Assembly (NCBI RefSeq): GCF_902459555.1
Contig: NZ_CABPSM010000008.1
Location: forward strand, 62,001-126,000
DNA: 64,000 nt
Direction of reading: 5' to 3'
DNA from: Pandoraea horticolens
Lineage (GTDB): Bacteria > Pseudomonadota > Gammaproteobacteria > Burkholderiales > Burkholderiaceae
A program made the translations under genes and the position numbers. The notes under the pieces are model-generated. The model saw nothing but the letters and a program-made list of their open reading frames with translations. It was not told the origin of the DNA and did no database searches. How positions within the stretch are numbered: the first letter of the stretch is position 1; each line of letters starts with the position of its first letter. Shown piece by piece: positions 34,637-43,799 of the stretch.

Positions 34637-35350
34637 TTACTGCTTATACGTATCCGTGGCGCTGGCTTGTCCTCGCAGCACCGGCTTGGCCGCCGCGCCG
34701 ATCAGGAACAGACTGTAATGATCGCCGGGTTGCAGCGCAGGCAAGGTCAGTACCTGTGACGCGGCCTGCGATTGCGGCTGTGCGCACGCCGCTGTCAGCT
34801 TGGCGGACACAGGATTGATCGCGCGGGCGGCGGACGCGTGTGCGGCCACGTTCGGGAACAGCGTCGGCCCCGACGGAGCCACATCAAGCCGTGCGCTCGC
34901 GCATCCGCTGCTCAGATTATAGAAGCGCAGTTCGGCCTTGAGCGCGTCTTGCGAACCCCCACCATCATCGATGACGGTAAAGACAACTTTACCTGCCTCG
35001 CGGCGCGGCACGAGCGTATTGAAGCTATCCCGCGCCACCTGCATCGGCGCCGCACGCTTTCCGTCGATTTCCACCACGAACGGCGTGTCGCCCTTGACGA
35101 TGGCGTAGGTGCTGGCGATTTTCGTACCCGAGAGCGTCTGCACCGGGCCGTCGGCGATTTTCACCTTGAGCGCTGCTCCTTCCGGATTCACCAGCCGCAC
35201 GAACGACGAGCCGGCAGGCGGACGCGCCGCGTACAACTGCGCCAGCGCCCCTTCGGCATGTACAGGAACGCTTGTCATCAGTGCACACGCCGCTGCCGTA
35301 CTCAATGCGAGTCCGGCGCTCAATCGGTTCAGCGAAAAAACGGCCTTCAT
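34637..35350 (-). CDS. AlgF-like periplasmic protein of an acylation module
   Basis: The 237-residue product has a signal peptide ending near residue 32 (TSVPVHAEG). It begins the mature part ALAQLYAARPPAGSSFVRLVNPEG, the recognisable AlgF-type motif (LYxxxPPxGSxFVRxxN). Two beta-rich halves follow. AlgF is the periplasmic adaptor in alginate O-acetylation. The ATG overlaps the stop of the ligase gene by four bases (ATGA), which indicates translational coupling. It probably docks the acyl-transfer enzymes to the exopolysaccharide. Confidence 0.75.
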   Translation of the reverse strand: MKAVFSLNRLSAGLALSTAAACALMTSVPVHAEGALAQLYAARPPAGSSFVRLVNPEGAALKVKIADGPVQTLSGTKIASTYAIVKGDTPFVVEIDGKRAAPMQVARDSFNTLVPRREAGKVVFTVIDDGGGSQDALKAELRFYNLSSGCASARLDVAPSGPTLFPNVAAHASAARAINPVSAKLTAACAQPQSQAASQVLTLPALQPGDHYSLFLIGAAAKPVLRGQASATDTYKQ

Positions 35351-36822
35351 GCTTTCAACTCCTTGGCAGAACGCATGCGGGTTTCGAGATACATGCGCTC
35401 CAGTTGTTTTCGGTCGGCCTTCTGCGTTTGCGTCAGCGGAAAGCCATGGCAGACAACCAATTCCGACGGCACCATGTACGGCGGCACGCGCTTGCCGAGA
35501 ATGGCTTTCCAGTCGTCGAGCGCGGGCGGCGGCGGCATCAATTCCTGCGGCCCCTCGGCATCCGGATCGACGAAGCCGATCATGCGCACGATGGTCCCGT
35601 CTGGACGCTTGAGCGCCACGGCTGCCCCAGCGCGCACGCCAGGCAACGTGGCCAGCGCGGCATCCACTTCGGCCAGTTCGATGCGATACCCATGCAGCTT
35701 GATCTGATCGTCGCGCCGGCCGCGGAACGTCACCAGCCCCATGCCGTCGATCTCGCCCAGATCGCCGGTGCGATAGCCACGCTTGCCGTTGCGCACGAAC
35801 ATCCGGGTCTCGTTCAGATCGGACCGGTTCAGATAGCCACGCATGACGTGATCGCCCGCCACACAGATTTCACCGTCGTCGAGAAACACATCGGCGTAAG
35901 GCTTGGCCCGTCCGATCGGGAACGGCAGCGGCGCGGCGGCACGTAATGCGGCGTCGATTTCGACCCACGTCGTCGAACAGGTCGCCTCGGTCGGGCCGTA
36001 CGAATTGATGATGCGCGCCTTCGGAAAGCGGCTCCACAAGGCTTCGGCCACCGTCGGGGTCAGCGATTCCGCGCCGAAAACGAACACGCGCAGGTCCGGC
36101 AAATGCGACGCATCGAACGCCGGATCAAGCAGTTGTTGACGCACAAACGACGGCGTCGACGCCCAGACATTGACCTTCGCGCTGGCAAGGTAAGCAGCAA
36201 AATACGCGCGATTCTCGATGACCTCGCGCGAGCACAGCGCACATGCGCCGCCCGTCGCGAGCGCCCCGGCCCAGTTGAACAGCGAGAAGTCGAAGCTGAA
36301 GAGCATCTGGTCCATAAAGACCGGCGCGTCGCCGAGCGCCAGGCAACCGCGAATCCATCCGGCGAACAAACCCAGACTCTCGCGGCCGATCTGCACGCCC
36401 TTCGGGTCGCCCGTACTCCCCGACGTGAACATGATGTACGCGAGCCCCTTCTGCGCCAGCACGGCCGGTGCGCTGCCGGTGGCGACGAATTCGCGCGCCT
36501 GCGCATCGTAGCGCAATCCGGCATGCACGAGCTCGCCGATGCGGGCGATGCGATCGGGCGGATTGATCACGTCCACAGGAACGAACGGCACGCCGAGCCG
36601 CAGACAACCGAGAATAGCGACGAGAAACGCCGACTCCTTGTGCCCGGTGATCACCAGCGGCACGTCGGCTTGCGCGCCGGCGGCCGTGGCCGCTGCCATC
36701 CAGGCCGACACAGACTCGGCGAGTTCGCCCCAGCACATCGCGCCCTGAGTGTCCACGACGGCCACGCGCTCGAGCGCAACGTCCACGTCGGCAAATTCGA
36801 AACGGTCGAAATCGAAGCGCAT
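35347..36822 (-). CDS. AMP-dependent acyl/aminoacyl ligase (DltA-like adenylation enzyme)
   Basis: This 491-residue ANL-superfamily enzyme has core motifs in order: A3 AYIMFTSGSTGDPKGVQI, A5 NSYGPTEATCSTTW, A7 YRTGDLG, A8 GRRDDQIKLHGYRIELAEVD and the A10 lysine in TQTQKADRKQL. Length and layout match DltA and stand-alone NRPS adenylation domains more than acetyl-CoA synthetases. It should adenylate a carboxylic or amino acid and load it on the phosphopantetheine of the ACP gene 68 bp upstream. The specificity pocket is not readable by eye. It sits inside the acylation half of the exopolysaccharide operon. Confidence 0.85.
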   Translation of the reverse strand: MRFDFDRFEFADVDVALERVAVVDTQGAMCWGELAESVSAWMAAATAAGAQADVPLVITGHKESAFLVAILGCLRLGVPFVPVDVINPPDRIARIGELVHAGLRYDAQAREFVATGSAPAVLAQKGLAYIMFTSGSTGDPKGVQIGRESLGLFAGWIRGCLALGDAPVFMDQMLFSFDFSLFNWAGALATGGACALCSREVIENRAYFAAYLASAKVNVWASTPSFVRQQLLDPAFDASHLPDLRVFVFGAESLTPTVAEALWSRFPKARIINSYGPTEATCSTTWVEIDAALRAAAPLPFPIGRAKPYADVFLDDGEICVAGDHVMRGYLNRSDLNETRMFVRNGKRGYRTGDLGEIDGMGLVTFRGRRDDQIKLHGYRIELAEVDAALATLPGVRAGAAVALKRPDGTIVRMIGFVDPDAEGPQELMPPPPALDDWKAILGKRVPPYMVPSELVVCHGFPLTQTQKADRKQLERMYLETRMRSAKELKA

Positions 36823-36890
36823 GCGGGCTCTCCCCTGCTGAAGCGATTAACTCTTGGTATAAGGCGATTCGCCTTATGCCCCTGACGTCC

Positions 36891-37136
36891 TTATGCCTTT
36901 TCGGACGCGATGAACTGCGCTAGCGTGTGCACCGACTCCAGGTGCACATCGATTTCCGACGGCGGGATCTTCACACCAAACTCGCGCTCCACGGCGAGAG
37001 CCACATCGACGGCGGACAGCGAATCGACCAACCCGGAGTCGATGAGCAGCGTGTCGGGTTCGACCGAAGTCATGATGATGCTTTCGATCAGTTGCGCGAC
37101 CTTGGCTTCGATTTCGTTAATGGACAGGGTGGACAT
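36891..37136 (-). CDS. Acyl/peptidyl carrier protein (DltC-like)
   Basis: This 81-residue carrier protein has the phosphopantetheine attachment Ser39 in DSGLVDSLSAVDVALAVE. The four-helix pattern and acidic surface are normal. It lies between the MBOAT gene (25 bp upstream) and the ligase gene (68 bp downstream), the same partners as DltC in lipoteichoic acid alanylation. It probably carries the activated acyl group to the membrane acyltransferase. Confidence 0.9.
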   Translation of the reverse strand: MSTLSINEIEAKVAQLIESIIMTSVEPDTLLIDSGLVDSLSAVDVALAVEREFGVKIPPSEIDVHLESVHTLAQFIASEKA

Positions 37137-37161
37137 GGATCACTCCGGTTATACGAGTCAA

Positions 37162-38742
37162 TCAGAATTGGAAATACAGGAAACGCGTTTCCTTGTGCAG
37201 GTTCGCCAGGCACAGGAAGAAAAGCATCAGCGAGACAGCCAGCCACGGCGCATTCGGGCGCCAGCGCATGAACACCTGCGCCGCTTCCTGCACCTTGAAC
37301 AGTGCGGGCGAATACTTGCCGAGAATCTGGTGAGCGTTTGGCGTGAACCACGCGATACCGAGCAGCACGATCACGTACACCAGTTGCAGGTGATGGCCGA
37401 CGATCAGACGCCACGCGTCGCCCGGTGCCATGTGCATAGCATACGCAATGGATTCCAGCGACTCGAAGCCGCGCAGTCCGGCCATGCCTTCAAGCAGACG
37501 CATCGCATCGCCGACCCCGTGCGCCCGGAAGAAGGTCTGCGCCACGAGCACGGCCACGAACGTGACGGCAATGCTCGCCACCTTGCCGGCCAGTGTGCTC
37601 TTGCGCGCCGCCGCAGGCTTGCGTCCCACGAAGAATATGCGCCACGCGTGGTTGACCGACAGATACACGGCATGCAGCAGACCGAACACCACGTACTGGA
37701 ATCCAGAGCCGTGCCAGATGCCGGCCAGCCCCATCGTAAAGACAGTGGGCAGAACGATGGTGGCAGCAAAACCGCCAGGGGATCGGGCCGCCACGGACCC
37801 CACGGACAGTCCGCGCTTTTCGCGCACGCGCGACACCGCCATCGCAACCGGATAGTACAGATACGCCGTGAGGTAACGCGTCAGCGTGATGTGCCAACGC
37901 GCCCAGAAGTCGATGATGCTGCTCGCCTTGTAGGGCGAGTTAAAGTTCAGCGGAAAGCGAATTCCGAACATCTTCGCCAGCCCCAGCGCCATGTCGGAAT
38001 AGCCCGAGAAGTCGAAGTACAACTGCAATGCGTAGGCGAGACTCGTGCCCCACGCCGTCCAGAACTGAAGATCGCCGGGTGAGGCGAAACCGGCGTCGGC
38101 ATACGGCGCAATCGCATCGGCGAGCAACACCTTCTTGGCAAGGCCGATCACGAACAGCATGCCGCCGATCGACAGATTCTCCGCACGGAAGCGATAGTTA
38201 TCGCGCTGCGCGAACTGCGGCATCATTTCCTTGTGATGCAGGATCGGGCCGGCGATCAGGTGCGGGAAGAACGTTACGAACAGCACGTAGCTCAACAGGC
38301 TCTTCTCTTTCACGATGCCTGAGCGGCAATCGAGCAGATAGCCGATCTGCGTGAAAGTGAAAAAGGAGATTCCCAGCGGCAGGATGAGCGTGTCCATCAT
38401 CCCGTGCGTAATGCCAAGGTCGCTCAGGAAGTTGAAGAGCGTGGCGAAGTACTTGTAGTGCAACAGTGCGGCCAGATCCGCCGCCACGCCGATACCGGTG
38501 ATTACCCCTTGCAGACGCGGTTTGTCCGCGCAGCGCAGGATCATCTGACTGATAACGTAATTGAACGCGATCGACGCGGCGAGCAGCGCAACGAATTGCG
38601 GGTTCCACCATCCGTAGAAAACAAACGACGTGAGGCACAACCACACCGCTGCGAGGCGCAGGCTGATCGCGCCGGACAGATAGTGTCCTGCCAGCGCGAC
38701 CGGCAGGAACAGTAGCAAGAAGAGATAGGAATTGAACAGCAT
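37162..38742 (-). CDS. MBOAT family O-acyltransferase (DltB/AlgI-like)
   Basis: The product has 526 residues from MLFNSYLFLLLFLPVALAGHY at 38742, the standard start of the AlgI/DltB group; the longer frame upstream lacks family similarity. About 11 transmembrane helices. The MBOAT motif is W343-H344-G (GLAGIWHGSGFQYVVFG), with the second conserved His357 in LLHAVYLS. ISYFxG-like elements include FPHLIAGPILHHKEMMPQF and FSGYSDMALGLAKMFG. It moves an acyl group from the cytoplasmic carrier across the membrane. With ACP and ligase alongside, the donor is more likely acyl-ACP than acetyl-CoA. Confidence 0.92.
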   Translation of the reverse strand: MLFNSYLFLLLFLPVALAGHYLSGAISLRLAAVWLCLTSFVFYGWWNPQFVALLAASIAFNYVISQMILRCADKPRLQGVITGIGVAADLAALLHYKYFATLFNFLSDLGITHGMMDTLILPLGISFFTFTQIGYLLDCRSGIVKEKSLLSYVLFVTFFPHLIAGPILHHKEMMPQFAQRDNYRFRAENLSIGGMLFVIGLAKKVLLADAIAPYADAGFASPGDLQFWTAWGTSLAYALQLYFDFSGYSDMALGLAKMFGIRFPLNFNSPYKASSIIDFWARWHITLTRYLTAYLYYPVAMAVSRVREKRGLSVGSVAARSPGGFAATIVLPTVFTMGLAGIWHGSGFQYVVFGLLHAVYLSVNHAWRIFFVGRKPAAARKSTLAGKVASIAVTFVAVLVAQTFFRAHGVGDAMRLLEGMAGLRGFESLESIAYAMHMAPGDAWRLIVGHHLQLVYVIVLLGIAWFTPNAHQILGKYSPALFKVQEAAQVFMRWRPNAPWLAVSLMLFFLCLANLHKETRFLYFQF

Positions 38743-38762
38743 GGTGCGAGATCCCGGGCCGC

Positions 38763-39908
38763 TCAGGCCGGATGAGCAGCCGTCCCGGCCGCATTGGCAG
38801 TCGTTGACGGCAAGCGCTCGAGCACTGCCTTTTCGTCGTCGGTCAGCGGTAGCGACAGCGCGTTCTCCGAAAACTCCCAGATGACCAGCTTGAGCGACTT
38901 CGGCCATTGCCCGCGCGCCTTGAACGCGCTGACCAGTGCACCGCTGAATTGACCACCGTCCATGCTCAGGTTCCACACCTCACGGCCTAGCCCGATCCCA
39001 AGCCAGGGCGCGAAATTGCTACGGCGGCCGTTGGAGCTGCCGGCGAGCAGCACTTCGACGGGCGGCGTGTCGTCAAGCAGGCCGCCGCCGCGTACCGGTT
39101 CGATGGTCTGCGGCGGCACCTTTTCCAGTGCCGGACGCCAGCCGTCGGGCGCATGTTCCAGTCCGGAGAGCACGATCAGATCGCCCATGCGAATCTCGGG
39201 GGCACCGGGCTGGCCGACGTCGAACGCCTGCGTGCCCTTCTCGTTAGCCAGCAACGGCAACGCCGCGCGGGCGACGGCGGCGGCGGCACTGCGTGCGCCG
39301 TCTGCATTCATGTGAACATCCGTACGGAAGAACATCGATGCGGTATGACCGGAGAGCACGGGACGAAGGTCGACGAACGGCACGCCGTCGGCGCGCAGCG
39401 CCGCCTGCCACGTATCCAGCCGTTGCTGCATAACCTGCGATATTGGTTGGCCACACAAATGGCTCGCCTCGATGCGCGATTTGTCCGGCACCGCCACCAC
39501 GAGTACACCGATGTGTTGTGCGCGAAGCTCGCCGGTCCAGTAGCGCATCAGACGCAGACGATCCTGTAGCACTCCGGAACCCGCCGACGGTTGCGGACGC
39601 AGACCGTCGCGATAGAACAGCCACTGCGGGCAACCGAGCGCGGCCTGATCGCCGAGATCGCCGAGCAAACGATAACGCGCCGCCGCATTCACGGTTTCGA
39701 TGATGTCCTGCTTAGGCAGTCGCAGCGCCTTGTTGAGCGCCGTGCCTGCCGATCCGTCGAGCCATGCGGACGTTTGCACGGTCTTCGCATCGAGCCTGGC
39801 GTGAGCAAGCGACCACGCGCCCCAGCCGAAACCCGCCACGAAGAGCACGATCCAGACGATCGCGCCTAAACAGTGCCCCAGGGCGACATTCCGTTCCGGA
39901 GTCCTCAC
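38763..39908 (-). CDS. AlgX/AlgJ-like SGNH acyltransferase (first copy)
   Basis: This 381-residue protein is anchored by one N-terminal helix (about 12-34, AIVWIVLFVAGFGWGAWSL), with a periplasmic SGNH domain. The catalytic Asp-His pair is D-x-H in FRTDVHMNADGARSAA and the nucleophile Ser lies in VLLAGSSNGRRS. LWLFYRDGLR-like QWLFYRDGLRP and VVVAVPDKSRIEASHLCG are AlgX/AlgJ hallmarks. It should transfer the exported acyl group to the polymer. The gene lies 20 bp upstream of the MBOAT gene and 4 bp downstream of a second SGNH gene. Confidence 0.85.
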   Translation of the reverse strand: MRTPERNVALGHCLGAIVWIVLFVAGFGWGAWSLAHARLDAKTVQTSAWLDGSAGTALNKALRLPKQDIIETVNAAARYRLLGDLGDQAALGCPQWLFYRDGLRPQPSAGSGVLQDRLRLMRYWTGELRAQHIGVLVVAVPDKSRIEASHLCGQPISQVMQQRLDTWQAALRADGVPFVDLRPVLSGHTASMFFRTDVHMNADGARSAAAAVARAALPLLANEKGTQAFDVGQPGAPEIRMGDLIVLSGLEHAPDGWRPALEKVPPQTIEPVRGGGLLDDTPPVEVLLAGSSNGRRSNFAPWLGIGLGREVWNLSMDGGQFSGALVSAFKARGQWPKSLKLVIWEFSENALSLPLTDDEKAVLERLPSTTANAAGTAAHPA

Positions 39909-39912
39909 TTCG

Positions 39913-40971
39913 TCAGTTCCCTAGCCCGGTCTTCAGGCGTGAAAGCCAGGCGTCGGCCGACATAATCGACGCGTTGTCCCACAACCCCGACGCGTCCGGC
40001 CCCTGAGCGTAGGTCGGCTCGAACATCTGCCACACAAGCACCTGCGGCTTGTGCTGCTTGAACGCAGGTGATTCAACGTACTCGAGCAACATAATCCACT
40101 GCCCGACGTTACCCGGCTTCCAATTCACCGAGACAGGACGGTCGATCAGGTTCGAGAGCTTTTGCGGATAGCCGAAATACGGCTGCACCATGCTGTGCCC
40201 GGTCACGTGAACTGGTGCGGGGGCATCGTCAATCAGACTCTGCCCCTGCGCCTGACGACGCACCGAATACACTTCGCGCCCCACCTGCTTCTTCTCGTCG
40301 GGCGTGAGGAAGAGTTCGGCCAGATCGCCGTAGCGACGCTCGTTGAACATGCTGCCAAGCGGCATGCCCGTGCCGGGCTGACCGTCGAGCTTGGGTACAT
40401 CGCGTGCGATCATCTGCGCCGTGGCCTCGGCCGTGGCATCGGCGGCCACTTGCGTCCAGTGCTGGTCGCTGCGATAGAAGACGTTCTCTCCCGCATCGCG
40501 CAGCTTGCGCAGCACGGCTTCGTCGTCGAACGTCGAGATGTTGGCCTGACGCAGCTTGCCGAGGATCGTCGCGTAACGCGCCTTCACCTCGGGGCTCAGA
40601 GAACGACCGTCAGGCAGCTTGTCCTGATAGAAAAGCGTCTTGTCCGGCAGCAGCAGCACCTCGAGCTTGATGCCACGCGCGGCAAGCAGGTCGCGCGCCT
40701 GGGCGATCAGGCGCGTGGTGTTGTCGATCCCCTTCAGGTCGACCATAGTGAGGCTGCCCCAGCCCGGGAACAGCCATCCATCCTTGCCCTTGATGATGAT
40801 CGATGAGGCGTCTTGCGCCTGCGTACTCGTTGGGGCGAGGGCGAGTGCCAGTGCCACGCCCGTCCCCATAGTGCTCAGCGCGACGGCACCCGCCGTCGCA
40901 GCACGAACCGTCATGCCACGACAGGCGCGACGCATGGCGCGCACCACCGGCGCAAAGAACTCCTGCTTCAT
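39913..40971 (-). CDS. AlgX/AlgJ-like SGNH acyltransferase (second copy)
   Basis: The 352-residue product has a signal or anchor segment (about 24-52) ending ALAPTSTQAQDA. The AlgX-type start is IIKGKDGWLFPGWGSLTMVDLKG, followed by LEVLLLPDKTLFYQDKLPDG. The catalytic D-x-H is FYRSDQHWTQVAADA. The nucleophile region reads HVTGHSMVQPYFGYPQKL. The two SGNH genes are clearly diverged, so they may act in series or on different positions. It is 4 bp upstream of the first copy, so the pair is translationally close. Confidence 0.85.
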   Translation of the reverse strand: MKQEFFAPVVRAMRRACRGMTVRAATAGAVALSTMGTGVALALALAPTSTQAQDASSIIIKGKDGWLFPGWGSLTMVDLKGIDNTTRLIAQARDLLAARGIKLEVLLLPDKTLFYQDKLPDGRSLSPEVKARYATILGKLRQANISTFDDEAVLRKLRDAGENVFYRSDQHWTQVAADATAEATAQMIARDVPKLDGQPGTGMPLGSMFNERRYGDLAELFLTPDEKKQVGREVYSVRRQAQGQSLIDDAPAPVHVTGHSMVQPYFGYPQKLSNLIDRPVSVNWKPGNVGQWIMLLEYVESPAFKQHKPQVLVWQMFEPTYAQGPDASGLWDNASIMSADAWLSRLKTGLGN

Positions 40972-41045
40972 GCTACGACTCCTTGATTAGCCACCGTGCC
41001 AGCCCCGTCGATGCGGCGATGTGCCCGGCACGTCGCGGTGGTATG

Positions 41046-43799
41046 TCAGTACGACAGCGTCACCGTCATGAACAAACCCTTGGCGCGATCTGCCTGACCA
41101 CCGCCTACGTTAAATCGGTACTGTGTCGCCCAATCGATATAGGATCGCGGCGCATTGTAGCGGTCCTCACGGAACCAGTACCGGAAATTCACACCCACGC
41201 CGGCGCCCATCGACCAGCTCTTACCGTTGCCAAGCAACGGAATGGAGCCCTGGCTCACCGCGGGCACTTCCACGCGATCGTTTTCTTTGATGATGTCGCC
41301 ACCGAAGACCACATACGGGAATACGACCAGACGATCGCTCACCACGTCGGCGCGGAAACTGCGACCAACGCGCAATTCGTATGCCGCAAACAATTGGTCG
41401 CGCTTCAGGCGACCGGACGACGACGCAACACGCTCACCGGTCACCGAGTCCGTCAGCCAAAACTCGGAAGGCATGTCCTGCCACGAATAACCCGCCTGCG
41501 CATAGCCTTCCATCGTGAACCAGCTCGGCGTGTCGACGCGCAGCATTGTGCCCTGATAGTAGCCATACGTCAGATAGGTGAGCCACCCGCCATTGCCGGC
41601 CTTCGACAGGTAGTTGGCGATCAGCGGATTCGGCAGCGTCTGGCCATTGATCGTATTCGGCCCGCGCAAGCGGCAACGCAAATCCGCCGATTCCGGCGTG
41701 ATGGGTCCCGAACGCGTGGCCGTGCCGAGCATGAATTGGCGTTCGATACCGATGGTCAGACCAAGCTCGGTCGACGGCGTGAAACGCGCACCGAGCGAAC
41801 CCGTTGTCGTCGGAATGCCCGACAGGCCGTTGTTGGTCGACTCACCGATCTGCACCGGCAGGTTCGAACAGGGATCGTTCACTGTCTGCGCAACGGTCTT
41901 GCCGCTGCTATTGTTCAGCGTTTGCGACAGTCGCCCATAAAGCTCGAACACGCGTGTCGTCGAATTCAGGAAATTCGCCGGGCGCCAGAACACCTCCGCC
42001 GTGCCGAAAATCGCATTTCCTGGCACGGTGATCGGCGCGCCCCCCAGCCCTGCCCCCGCCGGACGCGCGCCGCGATAGCCGGCCGACAACGTCGCGCCCC
42101 ACTCACGATCCAGCCCCGCGATCGAACTGCGCGTGTCGAAACGCTGCTGCGGTGTGAGCGGCAGCTTGCCGTCGTCGTTCATGTCGATGGCCTGCTTGAG
42201 CCTATCGACCGCACCACGCTTGTCTCCGGCGTTGGCGAGCGCATAGCCTTCGTCGAGAATCGCAGACGGCGGCGCCTTGCCCGTCGCGCGAGCAGCGCGG
42301 AAGTCCTCGACCGCCTTCACCGGCTTATCCTGGCGCTGATACAGATAGCCGCGCTGCATGAGCAGAGCCGCGTCATCGGGCGACTTCGCCATCGCTTCGT
42401 TCAGGCGCTGCCCGGCTTCGTCCATCTGGGCCGCAGTACCTGCCGACAGGGTTGTCGTGAGCAGTCGCTGCAATGCCGCGTTGTCCGGGTCTTCGGCGAC
42501 GGCCTTGCGCGCCTGGGCAATCGCTTCCTGATAATCCTGACGCGCGTAGGCCGCATACGCCTGTGCGCTCGCACCGCCAGCGCCGGCCGTATCGGACGGA
42601 CGTAATTCGCACGAGGTTCCGTACGGCGTGTCGCGACAATCCTGCACCGGAGCGGGATAGCTCGCGAGCGACAGGTCGGACGGACGCGTCGATTTCGCCT
42701 CGCGCATACGGCGCACGACCGTCTCGTCCTTCGGATCGAGCGGCTTGAGCAGTGCTGCCACGCGCTTCGGATCGCCGGCCGCGATAGCGCCATCTGCCGC
42801 AATCAGTCGGATGCTCTTGCGTTGGTCTTCGTCAAGCCAGTCCTGCGCCAGCGCCGCGTCGAAATCGGCATTCGCCCCGGCGGTCTTGCCCTGGCGCTGG
42901 CGAAGATACGCGCGCATGACGAGCGCTACCGTATTCTCGTCGTCCTGCCTGAGGGCATCGGTCGCGGCGTCTTCGGCTGCCCCCAACTGGTTGTCGAGCA
43001 TGAGCGACGTCATCAGCAGTAGCCGGTGGCTGTCGATATCGGGCGCAAGCGATACCGCTTCGCGCGCGAACGGCACAGCGGCATGGGGATCGTCGGCGAT
43101 CAGCGCCTGATAACCCTTTTGCGCGGGAATCACCGCCATGCGGCGCTTGAGCGTCTGGCGACGCGCGATCAGGTCGTTCTTGTTCGGTGCGCCGAGCGCC
43201 AGTGCGGTATCGGCGGCTTGTGCGGCCTCGGCGTACTTCATCTGGGCTTCGAGCGCGTCGAGCCACAACAGCGCCCATGCGCCCTGCGACGGGTCGATAC
43301 GAAACGCCTCTTCGGCCCGGCGCGCGCTCGACACGTATTCCCTGCTGTTGTAGTCGTTGTATGCCTGCGTAGCAAACGGGAAGCCCTTCTGATACGCCGC
43401 ACTCGAGGTATTGCCGGTACCCGCAGGCGCAGGACGAAGGTTCGCCTTCGCATCACGCAATTGCGGCGAATCCAGCCCCGCCTTGAGCGCATCGTCGGCG
43501 GCCTTCTGGGCCTCGCCAAGCTTGCCGGCCTTCTGGAGCGAGTAGATCAGCAGCATGCGCAGACGCAATACGTCAGGTCGCAGCTTGACGGCCCCCTCGG
43601 CTTGCGCAGCCGCTTGGGCGAAGCGCCCGGCCTGATAGTTCGAATATGCCTGATTGGCCAGTTGCCAGGCCTGCCCCGTGAGCGGGGCCTCGGCAGCAGG
43701 CTTCTTCGCGGCCTGTGCGAACACCGGCAATTGATACGCCACGCCGGCACAGCACGCCAACGCACTCGCCAGCACAATGGGGCGAAGAGAAAACATCAT
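41046..43799 (-). CDS. nfrA: NfrA-like TPR/beta-barrel polysaccharide export protein
   Basis: This 917-residue protein has a signal peptide (about 1-29, PVFAQA). Residues 40-570 contain many TPR-like repeats (YSNYQAGRFAQAAAQAEGAVKLRPD; YAAYARQDYQEAIAQARKAVAEDPD). From about 590 the sequence changes to the aromatic, beta-strand-rich NfrA C-terminal domain, ending in FMTVTLSY with a terminal aromatic typical of outer-membrane barrels. Such TPR-barrel proteins (NfrA, BcsC, PgaA) guide a nascent polysaccharide across the periplasm and outer membrane; NfrA is also the phage N4 receptor in E. coli. It overlaps the nfrB stop by four bases. Confidence 0.88.
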   Translation of the reverse strand: MMFSLRPIVLASALACCAGVAYQLPVFAQAAKKPAAEAPLTGQAWQLANQAYSNYQAGRFAQAAAQAEGAVKLRPDVLRLRMLLIYSLQKAGKLGEAQKAADDALKAGLDSPQLRDAKANLRPAPAGTGNTSSAAYQKGFPFATQAYNDYNSREYVSSARRAEEAFRIDPSQGAWALLWLDALEAQMKYAEAAQAADTALALGAPNKNDLIARRQTLKRRMAVIPAQKGYQALIADDPHAAVPFAREAVSLAPDIDSHRLLLMTSLMLDNQLGAAEDAATDALRQDDENTVALVMRAYLRQRQGKTAGANADFDAALAQDWLDEDQRKSIRLIAADGAIAAGDPKRVAALLKPLDPKDETVVRRMREAKSTRPSDLSLASYPAPVQDCRDTPYGTSCELRPSDTAGAGGASAQAYAAYARQDYQEAIAQARKAVAEDPDNAALQRLLTTTLSAGTAAQMDEAGQRLNEAMAKSPDDAALLMQRGYLYQRQDKPVKAVEDFRAARATGKAPPSAILDEGYALANAGDKRGAVDRLKQAIDMNDDGKLPLTPQQRFDTRSSIAGLDREWGATLSAGYRGARPAGAGLGGAPITVPGNAIFGTAEVFWRPANFLNSTTRVFELYGRLSQTLNNSSGKTVAQTVNDPCSNLPVQIGESTNNGLSGIPTTTGSLGARFTPSTELGLTIGIERQFMLGTATRSGPITPESADLRCRLRGPNTINGQTLPNPLIANYLSKAGNGGWLTYLTYGYYQGTMLRVDTPSWFTMEGYAQAGYSWQDMPSEFWLTDSVTGERVASSSGRLKRDQLFAAYELRVGRSFRADVVSDRLVVFPYVVFGGDIIKENDRVEVPAVSQGSIPLLGNGKSWSMGAGVGVNFRYWFREDRYNAPRSYIDWATQYRFNVGGGQADRAKGLFMTVTLSY

